From NCBI GenBank assembly GCA_934122385.1, contig CAKOWP010000031.1, positions 1 to 15,095 on the forward strand: a stretch of DNA of 15,095 nucleotides, given 5' to 3'. Positions within the stretch are counted from its first letter, which is position 1. Every line of letters begins with the position of its first letter. Below, one piece after another: positions 1 to 7,115 of this stretch. The position numbers and the translations under genes are program-made. A model generated the notes under the pieces. The model worked only from the letters and a program-made list of their open reading frames with translations. It had not been told where the DNA came from and ran no database searches. Source of the stretch: an uncultured Clostridia bacterium. GTDB taxonomy: Bacteria > Bacillota > Clostridia > TANB77 > CAG-508.

Positions 1-881
1 TTCATAGAATGTTCACCATCACCTGCACCTATTATATTGTGAATTTCGTCAATAACTAAAATGATATTTCCGTATTCTTTACATTCGTCAATAATACCTT
101 TCATTCTAGACTCAAATTGACCTCTAAATTGAGTTCCAGCAATAACTGCAGTCATATCTAGAAGATAAACCTCTTTATTTAAAAGCTTTGCAGGAACATT
201 TTGATTTGCAATTTTTATAGCTAATCCTTGAGCTATTGCAGTTTTACCAACACCAGGCTCACCAATTAAACAAGGATTGTTTTTAGAACGTCTATTTAAA
301 ATTTGAATTACCCTTTGGATTTCTTTATCTCTACCAATAACAATGTCTAATTCATTATTTTTTGCTTTATTTGTAAGGTTAGTACCATAAGTATCTAAGT
401 ATTTTTTCTTTTTACTTGTTTTTACATTTTTCTTTTTATCATTTTTTATTTGTTTCTTACCATTTTCTTGTTTTTCTGAATTTTCGTTATTTACATTTTT
501 CTGAGCAAACATATTTGAAAATATTGACCCTAAAGGGATTGCAGCACCTGCAATTTTTGGTTTTTCTTCATCTATGTCTTCATCATCTTCTTCATCGTCG
601 TTTAAAGCACCAAAAGTAATAGCGCCATCGATATTTTCTAAATTGCTAATATCTAAATTTTCAGCAAAATCTTTGAATATGTTTTCTAATTGTTTATTCA
701 TATCTGCAAAATTAATTTTATCTTTTGATAATAAATCTTGTTGCTTTGCTAATACTTCTGTTGCATCTATTCCTTTTTTCTTAGCACAGTCATAGCATAA
801 GCCTTCCATTGTGCTTTTTCCATTATCTATTTTTTCATAAAAAAGTATTGCTGGATTTTTCTTACATTCTGAACATATCAT
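1..881 (-). CDS. clpE: ClpE-like AAA+ protein unfoldase, N-terminal part (runs off the window edge)
   Basis: The first 293 codons of an ATP-dependent Clp unfoldase are present; the C-terminal part lies outside the window. The start is the ATG at 879-881, preceded by a GAGGAA-type site. Residues 3, 6, 29 and 32 are cysteines spaced CX2C-X22-CX2C, the N-terminal zinc finger that distinguishes ClpE from ClpC, which has Clp_N repeats instead. A linker follows, with an acidic run (DDEEDDEDIDE) and a Lys-rich stretch. The D1 AAA+ module begins near residue 185 with an IGRDKEI motif. Walker A is GEPGVGKT at residues 207-214, and Walker B ends in Asp278-Glu279 (LVIDEIH). Known ClpE proteins feed misfolded proteins to ClpP and are stress induced. 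The linker is longer than I remember for Bacillus ClpE, so this may be a clostridial variant. No classical CtsR box was seen at its promoter. Confidence 0.9.
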   Translation of the reverse strand, partial: MICSECKKNPAILFYEKIDNGKSTMEGLCYDCAKKKGIDATEVLAKQQDLLSKDKINFADMNKQLENIFKDFAENLDISNLENIDGAITFGALNDDEEDDEDIDEEKPKIAGAAIPLGSIFSNMFAQKNVNNENSEKQENGKKQIKNDKKKNVKTSKKKKYLDTYGTNLTNKAKNNELDIVIGRDKEIQRVIQILNRRSKNNPCLIGEPGVGKTAIAQGLAIKIANQNVPAKLLNKEVYLLDMTAVIAGTQFRGQFESRMKGIIDECKEYGNIILVIDEIHNIIGAGDGEHSM

Positions 882-897
882 AACTTTCTAATTCCTC

Positions 898-946
898 ATT
901 TCTTAATTTTTTTAATATTATATATAATACCTCAAAATTAAGAAAT
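898..946. repeat. Perfect 13-bp inverted repeat spanning the clpE promoter
   Basis: ATTTCTTAATTTT at 898-910 is matched exactly by its reverse complement AAAATTAAGAAAT at 934-946, with 23 bp between. The distal arm sits inside the -35/-10 spacer of the predicted clpE promoter, which is not transcribed. The proximal arm lies in the 5' leader, just before the ribosome binding site. This placement fits a DNA-level operator or looping site better than an RNA hairpin. AT-richness makes partly chance symmetry possible. Confidence 0.5.
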
Positions 947-952
947 AGTCAA
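924..952 (-). promoter_or_regulatory. Predicted sigma-A-type promoter of clpE
   Basis: On the minus strand, TTGACT (947-952) is separated by 17 bp from TATTAT (924-929). This leaves a leader of about 35 nt before the ATG at 881. The match and spacing are good, but no transcription start is known. Confidence 0.6.
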
Positions 953-1030
953 CTTTTATAAAATAAGAAAAATTATGTCGAACAATATCATAAAATGCGA
1001 TGAAAAGCGCTAGAAATCAATAAAAAACTA

Positions 1031-1059
1031 TTGAAAAATTATGTTAAATATGTTATTAT
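1031..1059 (+). promoter_or_regulatory. Predicted extended -10 promoter of the 62-aa protein gene
   Basis: TTGAAA (1031-1036), a 17-bp spacer and TATTAT (1054-1059) preceded by TGT, giving an extended -10. The leader to the ATG at 1101 would be about 35 nt. Confidence 0.6.
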
Positions 1060-1100
1060 AAAAAAGTAACTTTTAAACAAAGCACACAAGGAGGTAAAAA

Positions 1101-1289
1101 ATGATAACATTTAAGTGGCTCAGAGGAGGAACATTTCAGGTTTTAAAAGACGGAGAAGGAATTGGAGTATTTAATCCTTCTACAAAAAAAGACAGCAAAG
1201 TTTCATTTGATTCAAAATTCATAGGCGATAAGGAAAAAGAAAAAAATAAAATCGTAAATGTCTTCTTCGAGAGCATGGCTACAGCGTAA
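1101..1289 (+). CDS. Small orphan protein of 62 aa
   Basis: I do not recognise this protein. The start is supported by a near-perfect AAGGAGG site (1088-1094) six bases upstream of the ATG. The protein begins MITFKWLRGGTFQVLKDGEG and is probably soluble: it has no signal peptide or membrane segment. A central polar stretch rich in Lys, Asp and Ser is followed by a Lys/Glu-rich segment (DKEKEKNK) and a short hydrophobic end (VNVFFESMATA). It stands alone between its own promoter and its own strong terminator, between clpE (divergent) and a membrane protein gene. The strong signals suggest high expression of a small cytosolic protein. Function is unknown. Confidence 0.75.
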   Translation: MITFKWLRGGTFQVLKDGEGIGVFNPSTKKDSKVSFDSKFIGDKEKEKNKIVNVFFESMATA

Positions 1290-1297
1290 TTTACCGC

Positions 1298-1326
1298 AGG
1301 TCTTCCTTTTTTGGGAGACCTTTTTT
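1298..1326 (+). terminator. Rho-independent terminator after the 62-aa gene
   Basis: AGGTCTTCC pairs with GGGAGACCT (one G-U pair) around a TTTTTT loop, followed by a T run from 1321. The stem starts 8 bases after the stop codon. Confidence 0.88.
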
Positions 1327-1348
1327 CTTATAATTAAATTTAAAAATA

Positions 1349-1378
1349 TTGACCATAACTTATAAAAAATGTTATACT
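1349..1378 (+). promoter_or_regulatory. Predicted promoter of the DUF4163/DUF3298-like gene
   Basis: TTGACC (1349-1354), an 18-bp spacer and TATACT (1373-1378) preceded by TGT. It lies just past the upstream terminator and about 90 bp before the chosen start. Confidence 0.55.
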
Positions 1379-1469
1379 AAAAAAGAACTCGAATAATTGA
1401 ATAGATAACACTATAAAAATAAAATAATTACAATTTTAGATATGACTTGTGAAAGAAAGGAAATCAAAA

Positions 1470-2318
1470 ATGAATGTAGTATTACCAGAAAAGGAAAAAA
1501 TACCAAAACAAAGAATAATAATATATGTAACAATAATGATAATCTGTATAATATCAATAGCAGTAGTAATAGGAGTGCAAGTACTTGGAAACGACATAGT
1601 AGACAACATATTTGGAATAAACAAAATAACAAAAAGAAGTGAGGAAGAAGAAGCAGAACTAAAAACAAATTTTGAAAATATATTTGATAACAATACAGAA
1701 TACAAAGACGAATATCAAACATCAAAAATAGAAGACGATAAAGAAATAATATATACAGATTATAGCAAACAAGAAAAAACAGACAATTATGAAATGAATG
1801 TAAATTTACCATATATAAATATAGAAAATGAAGATGCAAAAAAATTTAATAAAGAAATAGAAAGTACATTTAAAGAAAAAGCAGAAGAAATAACAAAAAG
1901 CACAAATAAAAATATAATTTATACAGTAAAATATAAAGCAACAATTGAAAAAAATATAATGTCATTAATAATATACTCTGATTTAAAACAAGAAACAAGT
2001 GCACAAAGAGTCATAATTCAAACATTTAATTATGATTTACAAAACAATAAAGAACTAACATTAGAAGACACAATGGAAAATTACAAATTAAAAAAGAATG
2101 AAGTGCAAGACAAGATAAATAAAGACATAAAAGAAGAACAAAGAAAAGCAGAAGAACTTAAAAATTTAGGATATAATATCTTTACGAGAGATACAGAAAG
2201 TGACATTTACAAAGTAGAAAACATAACAGAATATTTTATATATAACAATAATATTTATATTATATTTGCATATGGAAATAACAAAATTACAAGTGAAATG
2301 GATTTAGTAATAATTTAA
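1470..2318 (+). CDS. Membrane-anchored DUF4163/DUF3298 (PdaC/RsiV-like) protein
   Basis: This is a predicted type II membrane protein of 282 aa. I chose the ATG at 1470 because a GAAAGG site lies just upstream; an in-frame GTG at 1449 lacks a comparable site. A basic N-terminus is followed by one hydrophobic helix (about residues 16-38), then a polar, charged extracellular part. Residues 108-135 (MNVNLPYINIE, then FNKEIE) look like the start of a DUF4163 domain. Residues 180-225 (VIIQTFNYDLQ, then ELTLEDTM) look like DUF3298. The same pair of domains forms the outer part of RsiV (a lysozyme-sensing anti-sigma factor) and part of PdaC (a peptidoglycan deacetylase). No catalytic domain and no neighbouring sigma factor are visible, so a sensing or wall-binding role is inference. 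It has its own promoter and terminator. Confidence 0.75.
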   Translation: MNVVLPEKEKIPKQRIIIYVTIMIICIISIAVVIGVQVLGNDIVDNIFGINKITKRSEEEEAELKTNFENIFDNNTEYKDEYQTSKIEDDKEIIYTDYSKQEKTDNYEMNVNLPYINIENEDAKKFNKEIESTFKEKAEEITKSTNKNIIYTVKYKATIEKNIMSLIIYSDLKQETSAQRVIIQTFNYDLQNNKELTLEDTMENYKLKKNEVQDKINKDIKEEQRKAEELKNLGYNIFTRDTESDIYKVENITEYFIYNNNIYIIFAYGNNKITSEMDLVII

Positions 2319-2350
2319 AAGAAGCAAACGTTAAACTTGCTTCTTTTTTT
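2317..2350 (+). terminator. Rho-independent terminator overlapping the stop codon
   Basis: AAAAGAAGCAA (2317-2327) pairs perfectly with TTGCTTCTTTT (2337-2347) around a 9-base loop and runs into a T tract. The left arm begins inside the TAA stop codon. Confidence 0.85.
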
Positions 2351-2445
2351 GAAAATAAAAGGGGATGTTTTTTTATTTGAGTCAGATAACTTCCTGACTA
2401 TGTTGATATTATAATAATGAATTTTGTCCATTGTGTGAATTAAAA

Positions 2446-2477
2446 GTGAAGAATTTATTAATTATTAAATTCTTCAC
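2446..2477 (-). terminator. Hairpin terminator downstream of htrA
   Basis: GTGAAGAATTTA (2446-2457) and TAAATTCTTCAC (2466-2477) form a perfect 12-bp stem with an 8-base loop. On the minus strand it follows the htrA stop at 2510 and is followed by TTTT. Confidence 0.7.
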
Positions 2478-2509
2478 CTTGCAAAAGTTTATATATATTT
2501 TATCAAAAG

Positions 2510-3763
2510 TTAAGGTTGTTCACCTAAAGTTAAAGTAAGTTCTTTTTCAGAACCATCTCTATTAATTTTTAATTTTATCGTATCACCAATTTGATGAGAA
2601 TTTTTTATTTCGTTTAGTTCATCCATTGATTTTATTGATTTTCCGTCTGCTTCTATAATCACATCTCCAGCTTTTAAACCACCTTTTTCAGCAGAAGAAA
2701 AATCTTCTACAGATTTAACATAGACACCAACAACTAAATTATATTTTTTAGCAGTAGTTTCATCTAAATCAATACCAGAAATACCTATAAAAGGTCTCTT
2801 TACTTTACTATATTGAATCAATTGAGAAGTAATATCAGTTGTAGAATTGATAGGAATAGCAAAACCAATTCCCTCAATACCTGTACCAGATAATTTCAAA
2901 GTATTAATACCGATAACTTTACCTTCACTATTAACCAATGCACCACCACTATTACCAGAGTTTATAGCAGCGTCAGTTTGGATACAAGTATAAGTCTTAC
3001 CATCTGAATCTGTTATTTTTCTATTTACAGCACTAATAATACCAGTTGTAACAGTACTTGTCATATTTACAGGATTTCCAACAGCCATTGCAAACTCACC
3101 AACTTTTACATCATCAGAATCAGCAAATTCAGCTTTTGTTAAACCAGATTTTTCAATTTTAATAACAGCCAAATCAGTTTGTTCATCTTGACCAACTATT
3201 TTTGCTTCATATTCAGTCTCATCATTAAATAATGTTACAGTAACTTTTGTTGCTTCTGAAATTTGATAATATGAATTTGATTCTGAAGAACTTGAAGATA
3301 CAACATGATTATTTGTTAAAATATATCCGTCTTCACTAATTATAATTCCAGAACCAGAAGCAGTTGCAGCAGAAGAATTACTTCTACCAAAAATAGAAGT
3401 AGAATTTACAGTATATTCTATTTTGATTCCTACTATTGATGGCAAAATCTTATTCGCTGCATATACAGAAGTATCTGAATAGTTCTCTAAAGAAGTTTGT
3501 TTTACATATCCATCAGACTGTGTTGAAGTATTATTTGATGTACTTATAGAAGAATTACCTGTATTACCTATAAGTTTTGTTCTGATTGAAGGAACACCGA
3601 AACAAGTTCCTATTACAACAGAACAACCAACAACACCACTAACAAAAGGTAGCATTACACTTTTTCCAAAACCAGATTTGTTCTTTTTAGTCTTATTATA
3701 AGATGTTGAACCTGTTACTGGTATAGCTTTAAATTTTTGATTATTTTGTTCGTTTTCATCCAT
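2510..3763 (-). CDS. htrA: HtrA/DegP-family serine protease with one PDZ domain
   Basis: This is a 417-aa membrane-anchored trypsin-like protease that degrades or refolds damaged exported proteins at the outer face of the membrane. The start follows an AGGAGG site (3774-3779). Cytoplasmic residues 1-35 are followed by one membrane helix (about 36-58) and a Ser/Asn/Thr-rich linker to about residue 95. The protease domain shows the complete triad: His153 in LTNNHVV, Asp197 in TDLAVIK and Ser272 in GNSGG (270-274). A single PDZ domain covers about residues 325-415 (KAGDVIIEADG). The length and order match Gram-positive HtrA/YkdA proteins, and all key residues are present. The gene is monocistronic, with its own promoter and hairpin terminator. 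Tandem TTTCACA repeats upstream suggest two-component stress control. Confidence 0.96.
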   Translation of the reverse strand: MDENEQNNQKFKAIPVTGSTSYNKTKKNKSGFGKSVMLPFVSGVVGCSVVIGTCFGVPSIRTKLIGNTGNSSISTSNNTSTQSDGYVKQTSLENYSDTSVYAANKILPSIVGIKIEYTVNSTSIFGRSNSSAATASGSGIIISEDGYILTNNHVVSSSSSESNSYYQISEATKVTVTLFNDETEYEAKIVGQDEQTDLAVIKIEKSGLTKAEFADSDDVKVGEFAMAVGNPVNMTSTVTTGIISAVNRKITDSDGKTYTCIQTDAAINSGNSGGALVNSEGKVIGINTLKLSGTGIEGIGFAIPINSTTDITSQLIQYSKVKRPFIGISGIDLDETTAKKYNLVVGVYVKSVEDFSSAEKGGLKAGDVIIEADGKSIKSMDELNEIKNSHQIGDTIKLKINRDGSEKELTLTLGEQP

Positions 3764-3815
3764 TTTTTAATTACCTCCTAAATGAAATGATTTTATATTT
3801 ATATAATAACCTAAT

Positions 3816-3856
3816 TCTATATAAGAATACAAGAGCTTTGTGAAATTTGTGTGAAA
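3816..3856 (-). promoter_or_regulatory. Predicted htrA promoter with tandem TTTCACA repeats
   Basis: On the minus strand, TTTCACA occurs twice, at 3850-3856 and 3839-3845, exactly 11 bp (one helical turn) apart. The proximal copy supplies a TTCACA -35, spaced 17 bp from TATAGA (3816-3821). One-turn direct repeats are typical of OmpR-type response regulators. From memory, not verified, similar TTTTCACA-type octamers lie upstream of Bacillus htrA genes controlled by CssRS. Confidence 0.45.
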
Positions 3857-3921
3857 AAAATGTAGTTATTAAATGTTTTTTATGATATAAAAGATGTCTT
3901 TTTTCTATTTTAAAAAATCTC

Positions 3922-3951
3922 TTGATTTAAAATAAAGAATTATAGTATAAT
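3922..3951 (+). promoter_or_regulatory. Predicted promoter of the prepilin-like gene
   Basis: TTGATT (3922-3927), an 18-bp spacer and a consensus TATAAT (3946-3951). The leader to the ATG at 3980 is about 22 nt and holds the GGAGG site. Confidence 0.6.
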
Positions 3952-3979
3952 AAGAAAAAAATCCTTGGAGGAAATGAAA

Positions 3980-4528
3980 ATGAAAAGAAATAATGGAATA
4001 ACAATGGTAGCATTAATTATAACAATAATATTAATATTGATTTTAGCAGGAATACCAATAGGAGTAGGAAGCAAAGTAATAAAACAATCAGAATTAGAAA
4101 ATTTAAAAACAAATATGATGTTAATAAAAGTAAAAGGAAAAGAATATGTAGAAAATGCAAACTTTAATTTAGGAACAACATTTGATAAAATAACAGACGA
4201 AAACGAAAAAAATAGCAGAATAGAAAAAGCAAAAGAAAAATTAAAGGGAGAAGAAGTTACAAGTTCAAACGAATTAGACGAAAAAATGGGAATAACAGAA
4301 TCTCAATTTCAAGAAGATAAATCAAACTTGATTTTTTACTATAAACTATCAACACAAGACTTAGAAAATATGGGAATTTCAAAAGTGGAGTCTGATTCAA
4401 AGAATGGATTTTACATTATCAAATATGATGTAAAAAATGCACAAATAGATATTTACAACGAAAAAGGTTTTGAAAATCAAGATAAAACATACTACACATT
4501 AAATGAAATAGAAAATTTAAAAATATAA
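3980..4528 (+). CDS. Small prepilin-like (type IV pilin N-terminus) secreted protein
   Basis: Of the possible starts, the ATG at 3980 is preferred because the GGAGG at 3967-3971 lies 8 bases upstream; the ATG at 3974 would be too close. The 182-aa protein opens MKRNNG followed by ITMVALIITIILILILAG, a class III prepilin signal. Cleavage is expected after Gly6, and the hydrophobic helix also acts as a polymerisation or anchoring segment. The position-5 glutamate of classical pilins is alanine here. Residues 35-182 are charged, with no cysteines and no domain I recognise; a long Lys/Glu-rich helix (about 30-90) precedes a probable small beta domain. No pilus assembly genes are nearby, so a prepilin peptidase and ATPase would have to be elsewhere. 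It may be co-transcribed with rnhB, as no terminator lies between them. Confidence 0.75.
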   Translation: MKRNNGITMVALIITIILILILAGIPIGVGSKVIKQSELENLKTNMMLIKVKGKEYVENANFNLGTTFDKITDENEKNSRIEKAKEKLKGEEVTSSNELDEKMGITESQFQEDKSNLIFYYKLSTQDLENMGISKVESDSKNGFYIIKYDVKNAQIDIYNEKGFENQDKTYYTLNEIENLKI

Positions 4529-4606
4529 AAGCAGAACTAATAAAATATGAATTTTAAGAATACAAAAATATGTAATAAAAAGAAATTATACAAAGAGGAA
4601 AAAGAA

Positions 4607-5233
4607 ATGAAAGAAAAAGAAGAAGAAAGATTAACAAATCTAAAAGAAATAGAAAAAGAATTACACACAAAAGGATTTAAAAATATATGTGGAATAGACG
4701 AAGCGGGAAGAGGACCATTAGCTGGTCCTGTTGTTGTTGCAGGAGTAATAATGCCAGAAGGCTCAATGATAGAGGGAGTTAACGACTCTAAAAAAGTTTC
4801 TGAAAAGAAAAGAGAGTTATTGTATGATAAAATAATTGAAGAAGCAATTAGCTATTCTGTTGCCATAATCGGACAAGATGTAATTGATGATATAAATATT
4901 TTAAATGCAACAAAAAGTGGAGTTACAAGTGTTGTTAAAGGTTTAGATGTAAGACCAGACTTGATTATAATAGATGCTCTTCAACATATAGATACAGATG
5001 GAGTACCATATGAATCAATAATTAAAGGTGATGCAAAATGTTATTCAATTGCAGCTGCATCAATTATTGCAAAAGTTACAAGGGATAGAATTATGAGAGA
5101 GTGGGATAGTGTGTATCCTCAATATGGTTTTGCACAACATAAAGGTTATGGAACAGCAAAACATATTGCTGCAATTAAGGAGTATGGATTGTGTCCAATT
5201 CATAGAAGAAGTTTTACGGGACATTTTATTTAA
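4607..5233 (+). CDS. rnhB: Ribonuclease HII
   Basis: This cytoplasmic enzyme of 208 aa cuts RNA in RNA-DNA hybrids and single ribonucleotides embedded in DNA. The family signature GIDEAGRGPLAGPVVVAG begins at residue 29. The four metal-binding acidic residues of the family are all found: Asp31, Glu32, Asp123 (IIIDAL) and Asp142 (KGDAK). The conserved SIIAKVTRD and QYGFAQHKGYGT motifs and the C-terminal HRRSF are also present. I chose the ATG at 4607 because GAGGA lies about 8 bases upstream. An ATG at 4547 in frame would add 20 Lys-rich residues and has no ribosome binding site. It follows the prepilin-like gene by 78 bases. Confidence 0.95.
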   Translation: MKEKEEERLTNLKEIEKELHTKGFKNICGIDEAGRGPLAGPVVVAGVIMPEGSMIEGVNDSKKVSEKKRELLYDKIIEEAISYSVAIIGQDVIDDINILNATKSGVTSVVKGLDVRPDLIIIDALQHIDTDGVPYESIIKGDAKCYSIAAASIIAKVTRDRIMREWDSVYPQYGFAQHKGYGTAKHIAAIKEYGLCPIHRRSFTGHFI

Positions 5234-5400
5234 TATATTCCAAAAGTAAAATTGTATTTAAAATATAATGATTTCCATAAATTTATTTAAGCAATTCTAA
5301 TATTGCTCAAATCACATTTCAAATTCTCAAAACATATATATTTATGAAGAAAATTTAATATTTAAAAAATAGAATTATAAATAAGAAAGGTCGTAAATTT

Positions 5401-6705
5401 ATGAATATTCTAGAAATAATAGAAAAGAAAAGAGAAAAGCAAGAGTTAACAAAAGAAGAAATTGAATATTTTGTAAAAGGCTATGTAGATGGAGAAGTTG
5501 CAGACTATCAAGCTGCAGCATTAGTAATGGCAATATTTTTAAATGGAATGACAAAACAAGAGACAACAAATTTAACAATAGCAATGGCACATTCAGGAGA
5601 GATATTAGATCTATCAAAATTAAATAAAACAATAGTTGACAAGCATTCAACAGGAGGAGTAGGAGACAAAGTATCAATATGTTTATTACCACTAGTAGCA
5701 TCACTTGGAGTACCAGTTGCAAAAATGTCAGGGAGAGGACTAGGATTTACAGGTGGAACAGTCGACAAAATGCAATCAATACCAGGATACAAAACAGACA
5801 TAGATATAAACAATTTTGTAAAAAATGTGGAAAACGTTGGTATAAGTATGATCTCACAAACTATGAACTTAGCACCAGCAGATAAAAAATTGTATGCGTT
5901 AAGAGATAGTATAGCATGTGTTGAAAGCATACCACTAATTGCATCAAGCATAATGAGTAAAAAAATAGCAAGTGGAGCAGAAAAAATCGTATTAGATGTA
6001 ACCGTTGGAAAAGGTGCATTTATGAAAAACATGGAAAATGCAGAATTGTTAGCAAATGAAATGATAGAAATAGGAAAACTTGCAAATAGAGAAACAGTAT
6101 GTGTTTTAACAAATATGAATGAACCACTTGGGTATGCAGTAGGGAATAATTTGGAAGTAATAGAAGCTATAAAATTTTTAAAAGGAGAAATGCCAGAAGA
6201 CCTAAAACAAGTAGTATTGGAACTTGGAGCATATATGATAAAACTTGCAGGACTTGGAGAAAGTCTAGAAGAAAATAAAAACAAAATGCTAGAAAATATA
6301 TCAAATGAAAAGGCCTTAAACAAATTTATAGAAATGGTCGAGAACCAAGGAGGAGATAGTTCATATTTAAAAGACACAAATAAATTTGAAAAAGCAAAAA
6401 TAATTAAACCAATTATTGCAAAACAGGATGGATATATACAAGAAATAAATGCTGAAGAAGTGGGAAAAGTAGCTTGTGGACTTGGAGCAGGAAGAGTAAA
6501 AAAAGAGGATAGCATCGATTATACTGTAGGAATTATTTTGAATAAAAAAGTTGCTGACAAAGTAACAACAGGAGATATTTTAGGATATATTCACGCAAAT
6601 AATCAAGAAAAATCTGAAGAGGCGGAAATAAAACTAACAGAAATAATAAAAATAAGTAATAATAAAATTGAAAAAGAGCCAACAATTTTTGGTATTTGTA
6701 AATAA
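5401..6705 (+). CDS. pdp: Pyrimidine-nucleoside (thymidine-type) phosphorylase
   Basis: This 434-aa cytoplasmic salvage enzyme splits thymidine, deoxyuridine and often uridine with phosphate into the base and (deoxy)ribose 1-phosphate. An AAAGG site precedes the ATG at 5401. The phosphate loop DKHSTGGVGDKVS has Lys81, His82 and Ser83 at the usual positions. The SGRGLGFTGGTVDKMQSIPGY signature spans about 110-130. The substrate-binding residues Arg167, Ser182 and Lys186 (LYALRD, then ASSIMSKK) match the spacing known for E. coli DeoA. A C-terminal alpha/beta domain starts near residue 330. The length is normal and the gene is intact. pdp is used because Gram-positive members usually accept both uridine and thymidine; deoA is an equally possible name. 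No other nucleoside salvage genes adjoin it. Confidence 0.95.
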   Translation: MNILEIIEKKREKQELTKEEIEYFVKGYVDGEVADYQAAALVMAIFLNGMTKQETTNLTIAMAHSGEILDLSKLNKTIVDKHSTGGVGDKVSICLLPLVASLGVPVAKMSGRGLGFTGGTVDKMQSIPGYKTDIDINNFVKNVENVGISMISQTMNLAPADKKLYALRDSIACVESIPLIASSIMSKKIASGAEKIVLDVTVGKGAFMKNMENAELLANEMIEIGKLANRETVCVLTNMNEPLGYAVGNNLEVIEAIKFLKGEMPEDLKQVVLELGAYMIKLAGLGESLEENKNKMLENISNEKALNKFIEMVENQGGDSSYLKDTNKFEKAKIIKPIIAKQDGYIQEINAEEVGKVACGLGAGRVKKEDSIDYTVGIILNKKVADKVTTGDILGYIHANNQEKSEEAEIKLTEIIKISNNKIEKEPTIFGICK

Positions 6706-6709
6706 ATTG

Positions 6710-6739
6710 TTGAAATTAAATATAATTTAGTGCTATAAT
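6710..6739 (+). promoter_or_regulatory. Predicted promoter of the small peptide-cdaA unit
   Basis: TTGAAA (6710-6715), an 18-bp spacer and TGC-TATAAT (-10 at 6734-6739), an extended consensus -10. The predicted start near 6746 places the 18-bp tandem repeat inside the leader of about 113 nt. Confidence 0.65.
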
Positions 6740-6752
6740 GTCTTTATGGGGA

Positions 6753-6788
6753 CGGTTCTGTTTGAGACATCGGTTCCAAATGAGACAT
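6753..6788 (+). repeat. Two tandem 18-bp units, CGGTTC-N4-TGAGACAT
   Basis: CGGTTC-TGTT-TGAGACAT (6753-6770) is followed directly by CGGTTC-CAAA-TGAGACAT (6771-6788). The two units are identical except for the central four bases. They are preceded by GGGGA and are much richer in GC than the flanks. From memory, GGGGACGGTTC/TGAGACA segments of this type recur in clostridial intergenic regions near transposase relics; I could not check this. Confidence 0.7.
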
Positions 6789-6858
6789 TATTACCCAAAA
6801 TGAAGTCATCACAAAAAGTACATAAAAACTTTGAAAGACAAAAAAGGAGTGAAATATC

Positions 6859-7005
6859 ATGAAAAATAATAAAGAGAAAAAAATAAAAAACAAAGAACAA
6901 AAGAAATATGATAAAGGACAAGTATTTGTAAAAATAATGGCAGGAATCCTATCATTATTAATGATTTTATCAGTAGCAGGTTCATTAATATTTTCTTTAA
7001 TTTAA
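6859..7005 (+). CDS. 48-aa single-span membrane peptide upstream of cdaA
   Basis: A short gene with an AAGGAGTG site (6844-6851) seven bases before the ATG. The peptide starts with a very basic tail (MKNNKEKKIKNKEQKKYDKG) and ends with one membrane helix (about residues 22-46, VKIMAGILSLLMILSVAG), so the tail should face the cytoplasm. The layout resembles Prli42 or DUF4044-type mini-proteins of Gram-positives, but the sequence is too short for a firm family call. It lies 110 bases ahead of cdaA on the same strand with no terminator between, so it is probably co-transcribed with it. Confidence 0.7.
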   Translation: MKNNKEKKIKNKEQKKYDKGQVFVKIMAGILSLLMILSVAGSLIFSLI

Positions 7006-7115
7006 AAATCAACAACATTATTATAGAATAATCAGAAAAATAGTAACAATAAAAAATGAAAACATACATAGTTGAAGTAAAAAAAATAATCTCAAAATTT
7101 GAGAGAAGGTGTAAT

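Noticed and set aside
416..795. Plus-strand open frames over the clpE region
   Set aside because: Low-complexity Phe/Ser-rich translations opposite the acidic and Lys-rich linker of clpE; no ribosome binding site.
882..1030. Search for CtsR (GGTCAAA tandem) or CIRCE elements near clpE
   Set aside because: Neither motif is present.
2380..2399. Small hairpin AGTCAG / CTGACT
   Set aside because: Only six pairs, no T tract and between two better terminators; likely chance.
5290..5308. Hairpin AGCAAT / ATTGCT between rnhB and the phosphorylase gene
   Set aside because: Short AT-rich stem without a following T run; not a convincing terminator.
5399..6515. Long open frames on the minus strand across the phosphorylase gene
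   Set aside because: Opposite-strand shadows of an intact, well-recognised gene; composition is Leu/Ser/Phe-rich and matches no family.
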